Shown here piece by piece: positions 48,901-54,077 of a DNA stretch of 54,077 bases (the stretch's first letter is position 1; every line of letters starts with the position of its first letter). The stretch covers positions 1 through 54,077 of the forward strand of contig JAUCBJ010000051.1 in NCBI GenBank assembly GCA_032718475.1, in the 5' to 3' direction. The DNA is from Nemertoderma westbladi (taxonomy: Eukaryota; Xenacoelomorpha; Nemertodermatida; Nemertodermatidae). Under the pieces are notes generated by a model that did no database searches, was not told where the DNA came from, and saw nothing but the letters and a program-made list of their open reading frames with translations. The position numbers and the translations under genes were made by a program.

Positions 48901-50707
48901 GTGTGTATTTATCTTTCCAATCCTGTACGGTTTGTTCTGAATCATGTAATTCCTTTATATTGACATTATAGTTGTGGCGTAAATTAATGACTTCTTTGTT
49001 AATTTCAGTCGCTTCTTGTTTGAGTTTAAGAATAAGATAGTGTGCGGAATCCAATTCAGTGAGCTTAGACTTAAGAGATGAATTCATTTGGCTATTGGCT
49101 TCCTCGAGGCTTTCTTTTTCTTTCATGTATTTATTATTTAATACAGTCAATGCAATTCTTTCTTCCTGAAAGCTAGCCTTCATATTATTATTGGCTTCTT
49201 TTGCATCCTTCAACTCTTTTGTTTTATTCGTTATTCCATCAACGAGCTTTTGATAGGTTTCCGATTTCTGAGATAATAATGAATCTTTCTCCATGACCTG
49301 TTTTTTTAAAGTATTGCACGATTTTTTGAAGTTTCCAAGATCAAGGTTTGACTTTTCTAACTTCAAATAACAATTCTCTAATTCTTTTTGAAGAGCCTCC
49401 AAATGGTTTTCCCTAAACGTTGCACTCTTCTCGAGTTGATTTAGATGATAATCGCGAGAGGAAACCTCTTCTGTTAAGTTGGATACCTGATGAAGAGATT
49501 CCTTTAGCTTCTCATTCAATATTTCGTTTTCACTTCTGATGGTTTCGCATAAATCGCATGTTTTTGGTTTAGATAATTGAGAAACAAGATCTCTAACCTT
49601 CAAGTTCAACTCCTCCAACTGTTGGGTCTTCATTGTTAGCCGGTGGTTGAGATCCTGAATCTCCAGGTTTCTTTCAGTTATTCTTGGCTCCTTGGCCTTC
49701 AATAAGTCACTCTCGAGTTCCATAACCTTGAATTTATATTCATTCACAGTTTCTCCGCATAAATCGAGTTTCTTGCTGACAGTTATATATTGGTCTTTCA
49801 AATGTTTACTTTCTGCCAATAAAAATGACTCTGCATCCTTTTTCTCATTGTAATCATGCAACAGTTTACGAAATTCCGATTTATTTTTAGATAATTCTTC
49901 CTCCAATGCTCGTAGTTTATTCACATGTTGCATTTTCTCCGATTCCAAATAGTCTAACTGCTTTTTTCCAGCATCAGATTCCTCTGCCAAAGCCATAATT
50001 TGTAGTTTAAGAGTTTTAACAATGTCCCCCAAACGTGGATCAGAGTCAGTGACACTGGACATACTTCTATTGGCGCATAATGAGGTCATTTTCTCTAAAC
50101 CATTTAGAGCATTATCGCGCTGTTTCTCAACCCGGATTCTATGCTCAATCTCCAACTCCAGACTGGCTTTGTAATCCTCCAATTCTTCGCACCGACTTAT
50201 CAACTCATTATCTCTCCCAGAATATAAATCCTTGTATTTGTTTAAGCATTCTTGTTGCCTACCCAGAGCCTCTTTGTGCATTGCTAGTTCTTCTTCCAAT
50301 CGATATGCCTGCTGACCTATAGTTTGGCAATTATTATGAGTTGCCAGCTCATCCGTCACCAACTGTAACCGCTCCTTTGTACGGCTATGTATTTCATTGG
50401 ATATACGAAGGCTATGTCGTAATTTCTTGTTTTCTGAACAAATCTTCACAGTTTCCCTTTGGAGATTCGATTCTCCTGGGTTATTTATGAGTTGCTCACT
50501 TATGGAGCTAGTATTTGAAGGAGAATCATCTATTAATATATCAGCATCCCGCAATGAAGTTAATTTCCGAAACAATTGGGATAAACTTGCCGCATGTTCC
50601 TGTTCCAATTGAATGTTATCGCTACTTGACATAGAGTTGTTATCTCCGAGCGATGATCTGTTCGGAATTCCGAGGGCACCAAAATGTACATTTTCCTGCT
50701 TCTCCAT
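45983..50707 (-). CDS. Single-exon 1574-residue coiled-coil protein
   Basis: One uninterrupted ORF, with an in-frame TAA about 24 bases before the ATG supporting the start. Residues ~1-90 are polar with a short helical stretch. Residues ~90-1220 are almost continuous heptad-like coiled coil rich in Glu, Lys, Leu and Gln. Residues ~1230-1480 are low-complexity Ser/Asn-rich with basic patches. About 1482-1538 hold a tandem 9-residue repeat, RLSVSTTDN, with four close copies and two diverged. A final short coil (DLRRQMEESKDKQIQLQRRL) ends the protein. The architecture suggests a structural centrosomal, ciliary or Golgi scaffold, perhaps CCDC18-like, but I do not recognise the family with confidence. 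A 4.7-kb intronless gene next to an intron-rich one is notable and could mean a retrocopy. Confidence 0.85.
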   Translation of the reverse strand: MEKQENVHFGALGIPNRSSLGDNNSMSSSDNIQLEQEHAASLSQLFRKLTSLRDADILIDDSPSNTSSISEQLINNPGESNLQRETVKICSENKKLRHSLRISNEIHSRTKERLQLVTDELATHNNCQTIGQQAYRLEEELAMHKEALGRQQECLNKYKDLYSGRDNELISRCEELEDYKASLELEIEHRIRVEKQRDNALNGLEKMTSLCANRSMSSVTDSDPRLGDIVKTLKLQIMALAEESDAGKKQLDYLESEKMQHVNKLRALEEELSKNKSEFRKLLHDYNEKKDAESFLLAESKHLKDQYITVSKKLDLCGETVNEYKFKVMELESDLLKAKEPRITERNLEIQDLNHRLTMKTQQLEELNLKVRDLVSQLSKPKTCDLCETIRSENEILNEKLKESLHQVSNLTEEVSSRDYHLNQLEKSATFRENHLEALQKELENCYLKLEKSNLDLGNFKKSCNTLKKQVMEKDSLLSQKSETYQKLVDGITNKTKELKDAKEANNNMKASFQEERIALTVLNNKYMKEKESLEEANSQMNSSLKSKLTELDSAHYLILKLKQEATEINKEVINLRHNYNVNIKELHDSEQTVQDWKDKYTQECNKVALLEERFSKSNTNIKLFSASLENAKAEFQTQLDSAEDKIVELLEDNKKCVLQVAVKENEISELTNEMSENQENLIASRTHVAELEDLVSQMELKISQLQNGIADSKRDKETTVSRAVDDVKEIWDKLTKKSEEASHLRQVLRNTEVGLKEYHVQAEHLEKQISNLKSENVNFQAKINQLQADLNQSNNEVEKRKAKDKLLEIQLADIREDNKKNEEIQSSLRTKIADAESYSKELEQKMLAVRESNSVFQKESLVSSEKIKTLETEYKVINDKCIQQEKTITDTASDAAKQMSYITQLEMDFQSKVSTLQKEIFQLSSKIERQTLDLQRGSKENLTLNENLSYWKRTAHDYSYKADEASIKLDCAAQDVAVKNAKIIQLETELNSIKRSTQLCESNMSEKSDELCLAREQIAKYVKVIGELESSIEAYDGTQSAISDKLHSSEAKLRETDEALGRLRDELNFVREERDDIEDQCRAGITAVKEQLEVVKQQHHQELRSIRGSHNSELAKLKNSATEYKLTSDEAVFKLQEQLANSNRQLIALEHELSVKNIAKVEKEVQVCLDDESQLVGKSEVLPNVEIQGLSSQSMSSGDSISVTRYNESCNGDGVVGNGSEINVLESQNLPIIYKPMLNNLERHEFHSDTEVEVSNNTPVAGGSVTHTVRRSLNDLVLFQSMNKNYSDNLVSSGRNGGKVEHQSGRPQYKPSTPNVSLGNGDGKKECRPQSKIPIGRGNSHKAVPVNGRRVKDIRKSENDQSKQKSQLLNSRRSTSKVPIGISYDKTTPLNDISLNLSNSSDVDLLTAIQVYDDGPTEASYIDEDMVPQSTEDLSLFLDKQRVSFNTTARREELTVPQSGVECDAEVGPDESFCFSGTGGTGRLSVSTTDNRLSVSTTDNRLSVSTTDNRLSVSTMDDRLSLSGAGDRFSLSGPKNYVADLRRQMEESKDKQIQLQRRLMELAQQTDQLMTTT
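46095..46262 (-). repeat. 27-bp coding tandem repeat in the coiled-coil gene
   Basis: Near-identical 27-bp units encode RLSVSTTDN. Outer units have drifted to RLSLSGAGD and RFSLSGPKN, with the most similar copies in the middle. The repeat keeps the frame and lies in a Ser-rich linker before the C-terminal coil. Confidence 0.85.
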
Positions 50708-53568
50708 ATCAATAATGTGGCAAGTTATTAATTAAGTTCCCAATTAACTGATTAACAGATTAAAATACAGGGCAGGTATATAATAAAAGTGACAATTTAG
50801 GCATATATCCTCTGATCCTTGCCGTGCCGTAGGCCTATCTTTATCCCACTAACTGTCCATCCCTTGGCTTGCCTATTACAGTATTACCTACTGCAAGCAA
50901 TGATAGAGATGCTGCAGTTGGCGCGATTTTTGAATTAGTGACGTAGCTTTGCACCAAACTGCCAACTGACCAGGCCGATGTAACAGAGAATTTTCACTCT
51001 CCACACAAAATACCACCCAGCCCCCCCCCCCCCCCCCCCCCGGTTAAAATTAACTAGGCCTACCGGTATTGTATTCTCACTCCCGGGGTATATACTATAT
51101 AGTCCCTAGCAGCCTAGTGTATTTTAACCACCTCCAATGAAAATTCACCCCTGCATTTATCAATTTTCACTCTGTACAAATCCATCCACGGTTAAATTGC
51201 CCTAGTGCTGTAGTGTATTCTCACTCCCGCTCCCAGTCTATTTTTTTTACATCTTATACAGTACTTTACTTGTTACTATATACAAATCTCCAGCGTATGT
51301 TTGTCTGTGTACTAGAGGTATCTGTGGTCGTCTGTTCGCTTAACAGCTTAACTGTAGGCTTATAACGAATTTGAATTATATTGATTGATTGATATATAAT
51401 TTGCCTCAAAAAAGTTCGCTCGCCTGCTCGCGTTTCTTTGCTTTTTGAGGTTTGGCATTGTCAGATTGCTCAAATGTCTAAATTTCGCTCACTTTGACTT
51501 ATGCTCGCGTTTCTTTTTCATTTTGCAATGCTAATGAAAAAATTTGGCTCGCTTCGCTCGCGTATGTTTTTAGTTTTTTTTTTTTTAAATGAGGTGTGCG
51601 CGTTTTTTTCGGTGCATGCGCGGTATATTGTCCAATATTGCGCGGCTGAAAAATTGTGCGCAGGCGTTGTGCGTGGTTCAATGGTGGTTTGCAGGCCGGG
51701 GGGAAGAATACACCGAGGGTGAGTGGGTTAAATTTCACTAAAACCTGAAAACCCAGAGTACAGACAGATGACAGAGTAGTTTCACCCCCGGTTAAAATAC
51801 CCTAACAGTCTAACCGGGCACCGGCACCTGACTACAGCACATATATTTTAACGTTGAAGTTGAATTTTTAGGGGGGTGGAAATTCTCAGCAACACCAGCG
51901 CATGAATTTTTGTACTTGGCGCCGCGTTCGGCGCTGAAAATAAAACTTTTCAATCAGTCAATATAGCAGACTGGCAGAACAGAATAGGCAATAGGGCAGT
52001 AGGCACAGGCAGGTAGAGCTACGGTGCCGGTACTCTTACACAACAACCAAATGATAATCGCGGTCAGGCGGTGGAGCCTTACAACATTAAATGATTAAGG
52101 ACAACTTAGTCATGACTCATGGCAGCAAGGCCCTTCCTTACAGCCTTACAGCCTTACGGGGTTTGATGATAAAGCACGTCCCGCTCTCCCGCATGTATTC
52201 GAGTATTCGTACTATCGTATGCATTGGCAGATTGGACACGCAGACAGTCTGACAGTACCGTTAGCAGTTCTGCAGTTAGGCAGGTAGGATACAGGGATAG
52301 GAAGGATAGCTATCATACTTCGTATCGTATTTCTATAGTATTTAGATCAAGCGATTTTGCATTTGAGTCAATCTTATTCTATTTGTAAATCTATCTGTAT
52401 AGGCCTAGGCCTACTGTCAGACTGTATATGACTGCAGGACTGTCTGATGTCTGATGTTCTGATTATGTTTGCGGGTTTGTCAGTTTGTGTTAGCCTACAT
52501 CCAGCCAGACATCTGTACATGCTTGCTTATGCTTACATCCCAGCATCCTGACATCTCCTGACTGCAGGGACTGGGACTGCTGACCTCACAGTAGTCTGCC
52601 AGCTGCCAGCTTAGGCCAGTAGACTGTTAGGGTTTGGTATCGGCTGATCGGTTCGGTATGATCTACAGTAAAACAGCGAAATAGATACCTACAGCAGTCC
52701 TACTGGCAAGTCTGCAAGTGGCATGGCAACTGATGTGAACTACTCTCAGTCTGCTGCTGCACTAGTACCGGTACTGCAGTACTGTACTGTAGGTACTGTA
52801 CAGTATGCAGTATTACAGCTGTACAGTACCGGTACAGCTACAGCAGTACCGTACTGCAGCAAGGTCCGTCTAAATACCCAAATCACACAAAATTGACCAA
52901 ATCACACAAAATCACAAAAAATCACACAAAAAATTATAATTTTTATTTTTTTCTAATCGTTTATTGTTTTGGTTCCTTGTTAAGGACACGTAATAATTCA
53001 CTTTATTACTCTTATCTCCTAGCAGCCTAGTGCGTCATCCTTCTACACACCATCATCATGGTCGGTTGCAACGAGATTCGTGAAGTAAAGACGAGTTTCA
53101 TAAATTGAAACTTGAGTTTGATCAGAAATTTGCATACTACTGTAATCATTTTTCCGATCTACATCTATCCTACAGTAATTAGGTTTAAGCCCATGTTTTT
53201 TTTAAATAAACCACGGCAAAGATAGGTGGAATATTTTGTAGTAATTAATGGGGTATTATGCAAGGCGTACTATATACAAGGCCATGCCCAATGCCATCGA
53301 GTTAACTATGGGGGCGGTGAGTGGGAGCAAGATTTTTTTTACAACAATTTGATATTTTGATATGGGGAGAGTTCTATAAATTTTCATTTGCTGCAATTTG
53401 ATTAACGGACATACTTGAAGCCTCCTCGTTAAGTAATAAGATACAAAATTGTATGGTAACTAGTGTTTTAGGTAGGTTTAGCTAGTAATATCGACACTGG
53501 TTCCGACATCCTACTTCCTTCTATAAATATTTTGTAGTAGCTAGTTCTTATTACTATTTCTATAGAAA
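50708..53568. other. Region upstream of the coiled-coil gene, no gene seen
   Basis: It includes a C run at ~51019-51040 and repeated GCTCGCGTTTCTTT and TTCGCTCGC words at ~51410-51565, typical of degraded repeats. A palindrome-rich stretch of GTACCGGTAC, CTGTACAG and TACAGTAC words lies at ~52760-52860, and a short AATCACACAAA tandem at ~52880-52935. No convincing coding sequence. Confidence 0.4.
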
Positions 53569-53917
53569 ATGTTCCAGAAGATGTTAGGTATTCATTTTTA
53601 AAAAAATTTTGTTCTAGAACAAATATTTTTTGTTCTAGAACATTATTTTAGAAAAAAATCGGAATTATATTTAAAACGCATGCAATCGTTCTAAAACGTG
53701 TTTAAAATCAATAAAAAAAATTGTGAAAAAAAAATATTGTGAAAAAAATAAAAAAAAAATTGTGAAAATTTTTTTATTGATTTTAAACACGTTTAAGAAC
53801 GATTCCATGCGTTTTAAATAGAATCCATATTTTTTTCTAAAAAATGTTCTAGAACAAAAAATATTTGTTCTAGAACATAATTTTTTAAAAATGAGTAGCT
53901 AACATCTTCTGGAACAT
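53569..53917. repeat. 349-bp near-perfect palindrome
   Basis: Arms start ATGTTCCAGAAGATGTTAG and mirror each other around ~53743 with few mismatches. Each arm contains two TTGTTCTAGAACAAA-like palindromes and AAAACGCATG-like and AAACACGTTT-like words. There is no ORF and no clear target duplication. It looks like a fold-back MITE. Confidence 0.85.
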
Positions 53918-54077
53918 ATTACGTAAGATGAGAGTGCCTTGAAAAATAATCTTAGGAAAATATTCTTAGGAAAATATTATTACTGTATTTACAGTAGAGG
54001 TATAGGTTCACCACTAGTCCTACCATATACGTAGCGTACAGTTAATATCGGGAAGGTTTTTTTTGACTAATGGACGT

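Noticed and set aside
46073-50612. Short plus-strand and alternative minus-strand frames within the coiled-coil gene
   Set aside because: They are shadows of the 1574-residue frame.

Overview
This is animal nuclear DNA from a transposon-rich, intron-rich invertebrate-type genome. The evidence is spliced conserved genes, LINE and DNA-transposon debris, long minisatellites, poly-G/C runs and many TAGGCCTA and TACTGTA words. The species cannot be fixed from the sequence; a marine invertebrate is a guess.

Layout. Positions 1-15671 (minus strand) hold five exons of PSMC2 (Rpt1, 26S proteasome regulatory ATPase); the last ~65 codons lie beyond the left edge. Its introns hold two giant minisatellites (1-2876 and ~9270-14668), a GPCR-like ORF, a tRNA-like sequence and small mobile-element remnants. 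Positions 16697-30250 are mobile elements with 5-bp target duplications: element A (16697-22265, filled with a 10-bp satellite), element C (22803-24658) and element B (24924-30250). B looks intact and carries two ORFs: a candidate transposase and a PHD-finger protein. A CR1/L2-like LINE with a frameshift follows (~31090-32655), then a two-exon secreted 8-cysteine peptide gene (33596-36534). A degraded inverted duplication with later insertions spans 36613-41918. A 24-bp minisatellite fills 42688-44735. A single-exon 1574-residue coiled-coil gene lies at 45983-50707 (minus). A 349-bp palindrome sits at 53569-53917.

Main observations. (1) Both PSMC2 minisatellites start exactly at an exon 3' end. 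Each unit is the last 33-37 nt of the exon plus the first 3-5 nt of the intron, so a 5' splice site is copied tens of times in tandem, independently in two introns. (2) Elements A and B share CAGTAGGGAACATA ends, iterated TTAAATAAG motifs and 5-bp duplications, and may represent a poorly described DNA-transposon group. B's second protein combines a PHD finger with a MADS-like stretch. (3) The small cysteine-rich secreted peptide gene is visible only when its two exons are joined.
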